DNA of 64,000 bases. Origin: Hyalangium versicolor (GTDB lineage: Bacteria; Myxococcota; Myxococcia; Myxococcales; Myxococcaceae). The position numbers were made by a program, and so were the translations under genes. This document shows, one piece after another, positions 34,609-45,675 of this stretch (its first letter is position 1; each line of letters opens with the position of its first letter). A model generated the notes under the pieces. It made no database searches. It worked only from the letters and a program-made list of their open reading frames with translations, and was not told where the DNA came from. The DNA lies in assembly GCF_020103695.1 (NCBI RefSeq), contig NZ_JAHXBF010000016.1, positions 278,873-342,872 of the forward strand, read 5' to 3'.

Positions 34609-37572
34609 TCAGCAACCCAGCGGGTAGGTGACCTCGACGAAGGCGCCCGCCGGCGGGGCATAGCCCACATCGAAGAGGACGGAGTTGGTCGAGGGCTCGT
34701 AGTGCCAGTGGGTGGTGATCTCCTCGCCATTGATTCGGACGGAGATCTGCGCCGGGTCCGCCGGCACGTCCGAGAGCGGGAAGTTCCGCTTGGGCCCGAA
34801 GGTGGTGTCCGAGAGCTTCTTGAGGGAGCTGGCCCAGTTCGGGGTGCAGATGCTCTCCACGACGCCGCCGGTGGCCTCGGCCAACTGGATGTAGCGGGTG
34901 CCGGAGCTGCTCGCGGTGGAGCACGCGGTGAGATCCTTGGGTCCGACGATGGCGGACACGGCCAGCTTGCCGGGATCGTTGTCCTTGAGCGACTTGAAGT
35001 AGGTCTCGTAGAAGGACACCGGCTGGGCGGAGAAGTCCTCCTCGTCCGAGACGAAGATGATGGCCAACCGGGCCTCCGAGCGCAGGAAGCCTCCGTTGCC
35101 GTCCGCCGACTGCTGCGTGCGCGGGTCATCCAGGCTGTGCAGCAGTGGATCCGAGAGGGCGCGGTAGGCGCCGTCCAGGCCCTGCTCGTTCCAATGGCAG
35201 ACGCCCACCTGGGTGTTGTTGGCGAAGACGCCCGCGGCGTTCGGCGTGGACGGGGTGATGATACGCGGAGAAGAGCCATCCACCGGGAAGAGGCGGCCGT
35301 TCTCACCGCCCTCCGCCCCACCCGGGCACTGGGACCAGCCGCCCGAGGAGATATCGAGACCCGTGGTGGTAACACCAAGGTGGTAGTCCACGCCGGACTC
35401 GAGTGCGGAGCTCATGAAGGCCGCGAAGTTGGCGCCCAGGCTCTGCTGCTCCTCCATCATCGAGCCCGAGTTATCGATGACGAAGAGCACGTCGACCTTG
35501 GCGCCGGACTCCTGGAGGAAGGTGTCCTTCTTGTCGGCGTTCTCCGAGGCCTCGCCCACCAGGCTCGCCGTGTAGAGGGAGCCCTCGCCGAGATCGAAGC
35601 GGAGCGCCGCGAGGTCCTGCCCCTCATCCTCGGGGGAGTACTTTGCGTGCACGGTGAACTCCTCCCCGGCCTCCAGCGTCAGCGGGAACGAGGGCGCGCC
35701 GGACACCTCGAGCTCCTCGGTGGAGCGCTCCAACATCATCGACTGCACGGTGATGGGGCCGGGGCACTTGTTGTAGGCGATGAGATCGCGAGTGCGCGGC
35801 TCACAGGTCAGCTTGGTGAGGCCGAACTCCACATGCGTGGGCTGCACGGAGAAGCAGCCCTGCACACCCTTGCCCTTCAGTTCCACCGTAGGGTGGCCGA
35901 CGGTCGGGTGATTCACCCAGGCCTCGGCCAGTCCGGCGTAGGAGGCCTCACCGTCCGGCCGGAAGCGGATGAGCAGCGTGGAGCGCTGCCCCGGCCGCAG
36001 CACGGTGTTCTCATTGCGCGAGGCGCTGAAGACCGCATCCGAACCCGCAGCCAACTGCATGGAGGCCAGGAAGCACGCCGTGGAGCCGGTGTTGATCACG
36101 GACACCCCAAGCGCCACCTCCGAGCCCACGGGCACCAGGCCGAAGTCCAGCGCCTGCGTGGACAGCGAGTACTGGCACGGCGGGAACACCTTGCCGGTGC
36201 CCAGAAGCGCCACACCCTCGGTCGCGGAGGAAGTGCCCAGGCGCGTCGTCACCGACATGCCCGCGGCGCTCGCGCCCGCCCCGGAGCGCGGAGTGAACGT
36301 CACACCCACGAAGGCGGACTTGCCCGGCTCGAGCGGCTGGCTGGCCGGGGCCTGCGCCAGCGTGAAGAAGCCGCCGCGCGTGGTGTCGACCTTGAGATCG
36401 CTGAGCAGCACCTGCTCGCGGCAACGGTTGATGACCTCCACCTGCCGGGTGGCCGACATGCCCTCGGCCACCTCGCCAAAGTCGATGGTCCGAGGCTGAA
36501 GCGCGATGCAGGACGAGCCCCCCACTCCCACCAGGGCCACCTTGGGACCGGGCGCGGTGGAGTTGGGAGCACGGACCTGGATCTCCACGCGGCCCTCGGG
36601 GAACTGGCCCTGGGCCTTGGGCGCGAAGGACACGCGGACCTCCGCCGACTCGCCGGGCTTCAGCATCTGATTGGCCGGCATCTGGGCGCTCGTTATCTGG
36701 AAGACGCCGGCCGCGTCGGAGACGACGCTCGCCCCCGTATAGCTCATGGGCTCGGAGCCCTGGTTGCGGACCATGATGCGCTCCTCGGCGGTGGCCCCCA
36801 CGGCCACGTTGCCGAAGTCCACGCGCACCGGAGAGATCTCCAACTGGGACGCGATGCCCATGCCCGCCAGCGAGACGACGACGGGCTCACAGCCCCCGCA
36901 CACCGCCACGCGCACCTCGGCCAGCGCCGAGCCCAACCGCGTCGGCTTGAAGGCGAAGGGAATGGTCAGATCCTGGCCCGGCGGCACCACCATGTCCTTG
37001 CTGAGCTGGCTCGAGGAGAACAGGTCCGCGTCCGTGCCCGTCACCTCCAGGCGCAGCGGGCTGTTCACGCTGGTGGGGTTGTGCAGGACGAGGTTGCGGA
37101 CCTCGACGGTATCCAGCGGCACATTGCCGAAGTCGAGCAACAGGTTCTTCACATCGACCCAGGCCTTCACGCCCTGGCCGGAGAAGGCCACCTGCGAGGC
37201 CTTCCCGTCCGAGTCCGCGTCGGTGAAGATCTCCACCACGCCCTGGACGGTGCCCTCCACCGCGGGAGAGAAGCGCACCTCCACTTCCTGCTCGCCACCG
37301 GCGCTGAGAGAGAAGGGCTCGAAGGGCACCACCTCCACATTGGGCACGCTGACGGAAGCGCCCTCCACGCGGAGGGGAGCGCGTCCCTCATTGGCCAGCC
37401 GGAGCTTCACCGTCTTGGCGGAGCCCAACGCCGCGGGGCCGAACTCGAGCACCTCGGGCCGGGCCGCGAACGCGGTGCGAGCGCCACGGCCATTGGAGCT
37501 CTGCCGATCGCACCCTGTCGCCGCCGCCACGCACGCCCACGCCACCAGGAACCACCACCGCCGTGCCGACAT
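34609..37572 (-). CDS. Lipoprotein with HYDIN/ASH-like repeats and von Willebrand A domain
   Basis: 987 residues. Signal peptide MSARRWWFLVAWACVAAATG with the lipobox Cys at residue 21. At least six Ig-like HYDIN/ASH-type modules follow, each marked by FGxVxxG...NxG (e.g. LLDFGNVPLDTVEVRNLVLH, RVDFGNVAVGATAEERIMVR, TIDFGEVAEGMSATRQVEVI, ALDFGLVPVGSEVALGVSVI). The C-terminal third (about 665 on) is a vWA domain with an intact MIDAS start, VDVLFVIDNSGSMMEEQQ, and a later FVSDEEDFS. Envelope-anchored, probably a metal-dependent protein-binding adhesin (family knowledge plus inference). It stands alone, with a terminator behind it and 200 bases in front. Confidence 0.92.
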   Translation of the reverse strand: MSARRWWFLVAWACVAAATGCDRQSSNGRGARTAFAARPEVLEFGPAALGSAKTVKLRLANEGRAPLRVEGASVSVPNVEVVPFEPFSLSAGGEQEVEVRFSPAVEGTVQGVVEIFTDADSDGKASQVAFSGQGVKAWVDVKNLLLDFGNVPLDTVEVRNLVLHNPTSVNSPLRLEVTGTDADLFSSSQLSKDMVVPPGQDLTIPFAFKPTRLGSALAEVRVAVCGGCEPVVVSLAGMGIASQLEISPVRVDFGNVAVGATAEERIMVRNQGSEPMSYTGASVVSDAAGVFQITSAQMPANQMLKPGESAEVRVSFAPKAQGQFPEGRVEIQVRAPNSTAPGPKVALVGVGGSSCIALQPRTIDFGEVAEGMSATRQVEVINRCREQVLLSDLKVDTTRGGFFTLAQAPASQPLEPGKSAFVGVTFTPRSGAGASAAGMSVTTRLGTSSATEGVALLGTGKVFPPCQYSLSTQALDFGLVPVGSEVALGVSVINTGSTACFLASMQLAAGSDAVFSASRNENTVLRPGQRSTLLIRFRPDGEASYAGLAEAWVNHPTVGHPTVELKGKGVQGCFSVQPTHVEFGLTKLTCEPRTRDLIAYNKCPGPITVQSMMLERSTEELEVSGAPSFPLTLEAGEEFTVHAKYSPEDEGQDLAALRFDLGEGSLYTASLVGEASENADKKDTFLQESGAKVDVLFVIDNSGSMMEEQQSLGANFAAFMSSALESGVDYHLGVTTTGLDISSGGWSQCPGGAEGGENGRLFPVDGSSPRIITPSTPNAAGVFANNTQVGVCHWNEQGLDGAYRALSDPLLHSLDDPRTQQSADGNGGFLRSEARLAIIFVSDEEDFSAQPVSFYETYFKSLKDNDPGKLAVSAIVGPKDLTACSTASSSGTRYIQLAEATGGVVESICTPNWASSLKKLSDTTFGPKRNFPLSDVPADPAQISVRINGEEITTHWHYEPSTNSVLFDVGYAPPAGAFVEVTYPLGC

Positions 37573-37718
37573 AATCGCCGCCTCCCGAAACCTCGACGGC
37601 AGCGGCTAGTGCAACTGTGATGCCCAGCCAGAGAAGCCGAGGAGTCAACGAGGCAAACGGCCCGGTCAGCGTGGGCAAAAACCCAGACCACCCGTGGAAA
37701 GAAAGTGCCCTGGACGAA

Positions 37719-37770
37719 GGTCGCTGAAATTATTTCCGGAGTGCCGTGGGGCACACGGAAGAAAGCGACC
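37719..37770. terminator. Long imperfect hairpin just after the DMT transporter stop
   Basis: Nested arms GGTCGCT/AGCGACC, TTCCG/CGGAA and GTGCC/GGCAC form a 52-base imperfect hairpin. It begins 5 bases past the minus-strand stop at 37776. There is no T-run on that strand; on the plus strand CTGTTTT follows. Likely a transcript end or stability element. Confidence 0.5.
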
Positions 37771-37775
37771 CTGTT

Positions 37776-38690
37776 TTACGGGCTCGGCCGACCCGACGGC
37801 TGAGGCTCGAGAGGGAGCAGCTTCCCCAGGAGGCCGGTGCCCCAGAGCACACCGCCCACGCACACCGACGCACCGAGTAGGGCCAGAGGCGCTACGGGCT
37901 CGGCGAGGACGAGGGCGCCCAGCATCCATGAGAAGGCGGGCGTCATCTGCGAGCCCACTCCGCCCAGCGCCGTGGTGACGTAGCCCATGGCGTAGGTGAA
38001 GAGCATCTGGCCCGCGGTGGAGCTCACCCCCACGCCGAGCAGGAGCCACGCCATGGAGGGGGTGATGGGCCGCCAATCGGAGAGGGCGAAGGGCAGACCG
38101 AAGAGCAGGCCGAAGACACAGAAGGAGAGGAAGACGGTGGCGGCATCCGTCTCGTTGCGCAGGGCACGCAGGGCGACGACGGCGGCGCCGCTGAAGACGG
38201 CGGAGAACATGCCCGCCCACGCGCCGACTCCAAAGGAGAGGGCGGGAGTCTCCAGCGAGGTGCCCCAGATGACGAGGCCCGCGCCGAGGGTGGCGAGGAT
38301 GAGGCCTCCGAGGAGGTGCCCGCTGACGCGCTCCTTGAGGAAGAAGAAGCCGAAGATGGAGCCGTAGATGGGCCAGCACGCGTTGAGCAGGACGGCGGGG
38401 CCGACGGCGAGCCGATCGATGCAGAGGAAGTAGAGGTAGACGGAGGCCCCGCCGAAGATGCCTCGCAGCGACCAGAGGCCAAAGTGCCCGAAGCGAGGCT
38501 TGCGGCGCAGAGCCGGGAAGTAGATGGCGAGGAACACCAGCCCGGCGACGAAGCGCGCACAGACGACCTGGCCCACGGACAGCTGGCCCGAGAGCATCCG
38601 GGCAAACAGCGCCATGGCGGCGAAGATGAAGCTGGAGAAGATGAGCAGCGGCAAGCCGCGCCAGCGCTCAGGGATGGAGAGGGCCTTCAT
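37776..38690 (-). CDS. EamA/DMT-superfamily transporter
   Basis: 304 residues, about ten hydrophobic spans in two EamA halves (about 12-145 and 155-290). Features typical of the family include FARMLSGQLSVGQVVCARFV in the first half, NACWPIYGSIFGFFFLKERV at the end of the first half, and QMTPAFSWMLGALVLAEPVA at the end of the second half (the usual P...L...E pattern). Inner-membrane exporter of a metabolite or drug; the substrate cannot be told. It is divergent from uvrA across 131 bases. Confidence 0.92.
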   Translation of the reverse strand: MKALSIPERWRGLPLLIFSSFIFAAMALFARMLSGQLSVGQVVCARFVAGLVFLAIYFPALRRKPRFGHFGLWSLRGIFGGASVYLYFLCIDRLAVGPAVLLNACWPIYGSIFGFFFLKERVSGHLLGGLILATLGAGLVIWGTSLETPALSFGVGAWAGMFSAVFSGAAVVALRALRNETDAATVFLSFCVFGLLFGLPFALSDWRPITPSMAWLLLGVGVSSTAGQMLFTYAMGYVTTALGGVGSQMTPAFSWMLGALVLAEPVAPLALLGASVCVGGVLWGTGLLGKLLPLEPQPSGRPSP

Positions 38691-38821
38691 TCGAGTGGGT
38701 GCACCGTAATGCAGGAGGCGGAAATCGGCATGGATTCCAGGATGTTCAGGAAGACTTACGCAACCCGGGGCAGAAAGTTCGATACCGGAACGCCCTTTCA
38801 GTGCTAGACCGCGCGCCCATT

Positions 38822-41731
<2,910 letters not shown>

Positions 41732-41739
41732 AGTCGGCC

Positions 41740-42322
41740 TCAGGCGAACAGATCGGCCACTCGCAGGGACAACCCCGGAAGCGTAGGCGAGCTCAGGGTC
41801 TCGCCTACCACCACCGTGCGCAGAGCGGCATAGCGGCCCTGGGAGACATCCGGCCCGGTGTAGATCTCGACAGCGCTGCCGGTCACGTCCACCACCCAGT
41901 ACTCGGGGATGCCAGCACGGGCATACACCCGGCCCTTGAGCATCCGGTCCACGCGCAGGGAGTCCGCCGCCACCTCGACGACCAGCAGTGCGGTGCGAGG
42001 ATGCTCCTTGGCGCGCTCCTCCTCACTTACGGAGAACCACCGCGAGATCCGGCTCGGGCTCACTGTCATCACCGAGCGAGAGCGGAAGCTGGACACGCAC
42101 CCGGCAGTCGGGCCTGCGCGCGGCCATGAAACACTCGGTGAGTCGTGAGATGGCCAGCGCATGTGGCCTGCCCTGCGGTGCCATGTCGAGGATGAGCCCC
42201 TCCAGCAACTCCACGTGCTCATCCTCGCCGAGCACTCCGACATGGAGCATGCGGTGGTACTCCTCGAGCGTGAAACGCCGCGGGGAGACCAGGCTGGACT
42301 CGAGTGCATCCAGGGAACGCAT
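41740..42322 (-). pseudogene. Uma2-family (DUF820) nuclease-fold gene, frameshifted
   Basis: The two halves of one Uma2-type protein lie in different frames. The first half starts at the ATG at 42322 (AAGGAG 7 bases upstream): FTLEEYHRMLHVGVLGEDEH, then EPEPDLAVVLRK and a stop at 42023. The second half, in the other frame, resumes as SVSEEERAKEHPRTALLVVEV and continues RMLKGRVYARAGIPEYWVVD to the stop at 41740. Joined, they give the usual Uma2 layout of about 190 residues with the PD-(D/E)XK-like residues in EPDLAVV, LLVVEVA and the following Lys. The shift lies between about 42026 and 42040 and equals one extra base. A sequencing error cannot be excluded. Uma2 function is unknown; many copies occur in such genomes. 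Confidence 0.8.
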
Positions 42323-42493
42323 GGCGGAACTCCTTGCCCTGAGAACGTAGTCCCTGGCCTGGGGCGGGGTCCATCTCATCAGCGTGCGATCCGGGACAAC
42401 CTGGCAACCGGACAAGCATGCGCCTCCCTGCCCTTTGTCAAACGGGAATAGATGGGCGAGAGCGATGTCCTGGTCTCCTGTTCAGGAGTCGAG

Positions 42494-43081
42494 ATGCCGC
42501 TCTCGTTGCTCCGCTGGAGCATCGCCGTCCTCATTCTGTGCCTGGTTGCACCAGCGGCTCTCGCCGGAGAGCCGCCACGGAGGCCTTCATCCAAACGGGC
42601 GAAGAAGCAACTCACCGCCAAGGCCTCCATTGCACCCAAGAGGCTTGTCCGCATCTCAGGTGGAGAGAGGCTGCGCCATGACGCCGCTGCGTCTTTCGAG
42701 CAGATGTACTCGGAGGCCCGCGACGCGGGACTCAGGCTCTGGGTGATCAGCGGCCACCGCTCATGGCAGGAGCAGAAGTACCTGTACCGGCTCTATCGGC
42801 GCGGCCTGGGTCCACGAGCGGCGCGGCCTGGCAGATCGAACCACCAGCGCGGCACGGCGGTGGACATCTCGGTGGGCAGCACGGACACACTGACGTACGA
42901 GTGGCTCGCGGCCAACGCGTGCCGCTTCGGCTTCAAGCGCACAGTGCGCTCGGAACCGTGGCACTGGGAATACCGGCCGCGCACCACTCCGAAACCGGAC
43001 GAGGGTGAGGACTGCCTGAGCCGTCCCCTGACGCCCCAGAACGGCGCTTCCCAGGGAGTCGCCACCCCGAGTCCCAGCTGA
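42494..43081 (+). CDS. VanY-type D-alanyl-D-alanine carboxypeptidase, exported
   Basis: 195 residues from the ATG at 42494 (AGGAG just upstream). The signal peptide MPLSLLRWSIAVLILCLVAP is followed by AALAG. The metallopeptidase domain has SGHRSWQEQKYLY, the zinc motif SNHQRGTAVDIS (SxHxxGxAxD) and EPWHWEY, so the catalytic residues are intact. It trims the terminal D-Ala of peptidoglycan stem peptides in the periplasm, or acts as an endolysin-like peptidase. The C-terminus has a short Cys-containing tail. It stands alone between the Uma2 remnant and the Cys-rich operon. Confidence 0.9.
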   Translation: MPLSLLRWSIAVLILCLVAPAALAGEPPRRPSSKRAKKQLTAKASIAPKRLVRISGGERLRHDAAASFEQMYSEARDAGLRLWVISGHRSWQEQKYLYRLYRRGLGPRAARPGRSNHQRGTAVDISVGSTDTLTYEWLAANACRFGFKRTVRSEPWHWEYRPRTTPKPDEGEDCLSRPLTPQNGASQGVATPSPS

Positions 43082-43117
43082 CCGATAGCCGCCAGAGATG
43101 CCACGGACGCATCATCT

Positions 43118-44629
43118 TCATCGCGCGCCTGAAGACGGAGGCGGGACACACCTTCCTGCATCACAAGTCAGGTTGGGCTGGCAATCTTCCCTGGCATGGC
43201 AAGGTGTCTGTACCGGACAATCTGCCCCTACCCCTCCGGCCATATCAGTCACATTGAAAGACCTGTCCCAAACGGACTCAGCGATCCTCTGATTGCCGAA
43301 TGACCCTACCTCATCATGTGTCAGGATCACGGTGCCCCCCTCGGACGCTGCTGATATCCTGAGCGAATCTCCCACACTGTTGATGGCGGATGCTGTTGCT
43401 ACTGCCACCTCCTCCTCAGTGTCTGCATGCGTGAGGTCAATCCTGACATGATCTGCCTCGACATGTTCATCCGTATCGAACTCGAAGGTTACCTTATCCC
43501 CAAGACCATCCGACAAGGAGAATGAATCAAAAAAGCACTTACCACGAACACAAACATCAACAACATTGGCTCGCTCAATGACTTTGATACTACCCACTGC
43601 GTGGGCCCCTTGCGCGCGCGTACAGTCTGCATTGCAAGTGCCACATGCCAGGTTGTTGCCGTCGTCGCATGCTTCAGAGTCATCCCGGGTGCCATCGCCA
43701 CAAAATGCCCCTTGGAGATGAAGCACCGCCCCACAGTCCTCCCGACAGGCTGTACACGTGGCAACTCCATAGGGACACCCTTCTTCCGTCACCTCATTGC
43801 CATCGTCGCAGGCCTCTACCTTCGTCCCTTGGAGGTTGGTCACACCATCGCCACATACATTCCACTTGAATGTAGAGAGACAATCATCCTCATCCGCGAA
43901 ATTCCCGTCGTCGCACTCTTCTCCCAAGGCCTCATTGACAAAACGATCACCATGCATGGCCCGAGTGCAATCCGCATCACACGTGACCGTGCTGATGGGG
44001 GCACCATTGTCACACTCCTCCTTGGGATCTCGGATACCATTGCCGCAGGATTCATCCGAACGGCAGTCGCTGCTGCACCCATCTCCGTTCTTGACGTTCC
44101 CGTCGTCGCATACCTCGCGCAATCCGGGATCCTCGAACTTGTTGTCGACGACAAGGTTTCCGCATCTCTCGTTGGACCGGCAATCAGCGCTACACCCGTC
44201 CCCGTCTACGTTATTGTCGTCGTCACAAACCTCTTTCAATGCCTCGTCGAGAATGCCATTTCCGCAAAACTCCGTGGACTTGCAATCGGGGCTGCACGCA
44301 TCTCCCGCCTCCCTATTGCCATCATCACAGACCTCACCCACGGCCTCATCGACCCGTCCGTTGCCACAGGTCTCATCAGATTGGCAGTCGCGGCTACAAC
44401 CATCCCCGTTTTGGATATTGCCGTCGTCGCATGCCTCCTGCTCTTGAACTATCCCGTCACCGCATGAAGTCTCGATGCAGGTATCCTGAACAGCCGCGCA
44501 CGCAAGCCCGGCGCGACAGACGCGCCCCGATGGGCAGACCACGCTTTCCGGCTCGAGACAGGACAGCAGCGGGAGCGTCACAAGCGCCACCCATACCTGC
44601 CAGCTTCCCTGAAGAATCACTCTCCTCAT
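43118..44629 (-). CDS. Lipoprotein with eight DUF4215 Cys-rich repeats
   Basis: 503 residues from the ATG at 44629, with GGGAGGA upstream. Signal peptide MRRVILQGSWQVWVALVTLP and lipobox LLSC. Eight repeats of the type CGDGIxxxxEACDDGNxxxGDGCSxDC fill about residues 50-360; the sixth has lost its first Cys. A beta domain of about 110 residues without cysteines follows (INSVGDSLRISAASEGGTVI) and a final CHAREDCQPNLTCDAGRC motif. Surface protein typical of myxobacteria; function unknown. Its DNA is markedly A+T richer than the neighbours: 43501-43560 has 24 G+C of 60 by hand count. It is the last gene of the kinase operon. Confidence 0.9.
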   Translation of the reverse strand: MRRVILQGSWQVWVALVTLPLLSCLEPESVVCPSGRVCRAGLACAAVQDTCIETSCGDGIVQEQEACDDGNIQNGDGCSRDCQSDETCGNGRVDEAVGEVCDDGNREAGDACSPDCKSTEFCGNGILDEALKEVCDDDNNVDGDGCSADCRSNERCGNLVVDNKFEDPGLREVCDDGNVKNGDGCSSDCRSDESCGNGIRDPKEECDNGAPISTVTCDADCTRAMHGDRFVNEALGEECDDGNFADEDDCLSTFKWNVCGDGVTNLQGTKVEACDDGNEVTEEGCPYGVATCTACREDCGAVLHLQGAFCGDGTRDDSEACDDGNNLACGTCNADCTRAQGAHAVGSIKVIERANVVDVCVRGKCFFDSFSLSDGLGDKVTFEFDTDEHVEADHVRIDLTHADTEEEVAVATASAINSVGDSLRISAASEGGTVILTHDEVGSFGNQRIAESVWDRSFNVTDMAGGVGADCPVQTPCHAREDCQPNLTCDAGRCVPPPSSGAR

Positions 44630-44646
44630 TCTTCGTCCTCCCGAAC

Positions 44647-45666
44647 TCAGAAACGAAAAGCGAACCGCAGGCCGCGCCCCGATGAGGCGACGCCCCACGT
44701 AAACGTGGCTTCTTCCTCGTACTCATCCGGGCTCAACCTGTACGGCTCAGCACGATTGACGATGGTCAGGATCACTCCCGCCACAATGGCCGCTCCTCCC
44801 ACCCCGTAAGCTCCGACCCCAACTTTCTGGAGCCGCATTCCCCGGCTGCGAAGAGCATCGAGATCAGGCGTCAATTTCAACCCGGTGTCCCCGGAACGTT
44901 TAACCGTGTCATCGAAGGCACGAATGTCACTACGCCCTTGAAGGTGGGTAAAAGCGCCCCCCGCCACCAGGGCCGCACCCACCCCCAGGACGGACCACGG
45001 CTTCCACGCAGCCCACTTCCTGCGATACCGGGTCAACTGGACATCGTCGTAGACACCTTGAATGTGCAGGGTGATGGACTCGCCTTCTCGAGTCACCCGA
45101 GTTCTCTGGTTGGGCGGATAGCCTTCCTGGGTGGCCAGAAAGACATGTGAGCCAGGCAGTTCCCATCCCTCGTATCGGCCGGGAGACGTGAACAACAGAC
45201 GTCCATCCATGCTGACAGAAACGCCAGCAGCCTCACAGGAGACATCCACCCGCACGAGCTGCTTCTCGATGAAAGTCTTGAGTTGTTTCGCATGCTCAAA
45301 CAACTTCTGCTCCAACGGTCCGGAGCCATACCGAACAGCCGCTTCCAGATGCTCACGCAGTTCCAACTTCCGCCCCGTGTCCATCAAGGCGAGCGCGAGA
45401 TTGTAGTGGATGGCAGGGTGTTCCCACTGCGCGAGCGCCTTGCGGTAGAAGTCGGCAGCGCTCAGAAAGAGCGCCTTCTCGTAATCCCGGTTGCCTGCGT
45501 TGAACAGCATGGTGGCGTCAGCCTGCTGCTTGGGTGACACGCCCTGCGTCCAGGGGTTCTGCGCCCCCGCATCGAGGTCCTGGCTCAACGTCTGCGCCGA
45601 GGCCAGAGGTGCCATGAGCAGCACCAGCAACCATGCCGTGTGGAATGTGATCCGCTCTGTCGTCAT
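44647..45666 (-). CDS. Exported TPR protein with PEGA-like domain
   Basis: 339 residues. Signal peptide at the N-terminus (TAWLLVLLMAPLASAQ). A TPR-like region (about 50-135: FNAGNRDYEKALFLSAADFY, then ALAQWEHPAIHYNLALALMD) precedes a PEGA-like beta module (about 138-210: VSCEAAGVSVSMDGRLLFTS, then GYPPNQRTRV), and two hydrophobic segments near 225-245 and 285-305. In myxobacteria such proteins often accompany Ser/Thr kinases, as here: it lies 9 bases after the kinase stop and 17 bases before the DUF4215 lipoprotein. It has a ribosome site (GGGAG). Probably part of an envelope signalling complex (inference). Confidence 0.88.
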   Translation of the reverse strand: MTTERITFHTAWLLVLLMAPLASAQTLSQDLDAGAQNPWTQGVSPKQQADATMLFNAGNRDYEKALFLSAADFYRKALAQWEHPAIHYNLALALMDTGRKLELREHLEAAVRYGSGPLEQKLFEHAKQLKTFIEKQLVRVDVSCEAAGVSVSMDGRLLFTSPGRYEGWELPGSHVFLATQEGYPPNQRTRVTREGESITLHIQGVYDDVQLTRYRRKWAAWKPWSVLGVGAALVAGGAFTHLQGRSDIRAFDDTVKRSGDTGLKLTPDLDALRSRGMRLQKVGVGAYGVGGAAIVAGVILTIVNRAEPYRLSPDEYEEEATFTWGVASSGRGLRFAFRF

Positions 45667-45675
45667 CCCTGCTCC

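Noticed and set aside
34567..37620. About 1000-codon open frame on the plus strand opposite the HYDIN/vWA gene
   Set aside because: It is a shadow frame rich in His, Arg, Gly and Leu without any motif, while the minus strand encodes a signal peptide, repeats and a MIDAS site.
43118..44629. Regularly spaced repeats suggesting a CRISPR-like array
   Set aside because: They are the DNA of DUF4215 protein repeats: spacing varies, units diverge and the reading frame is continuous.
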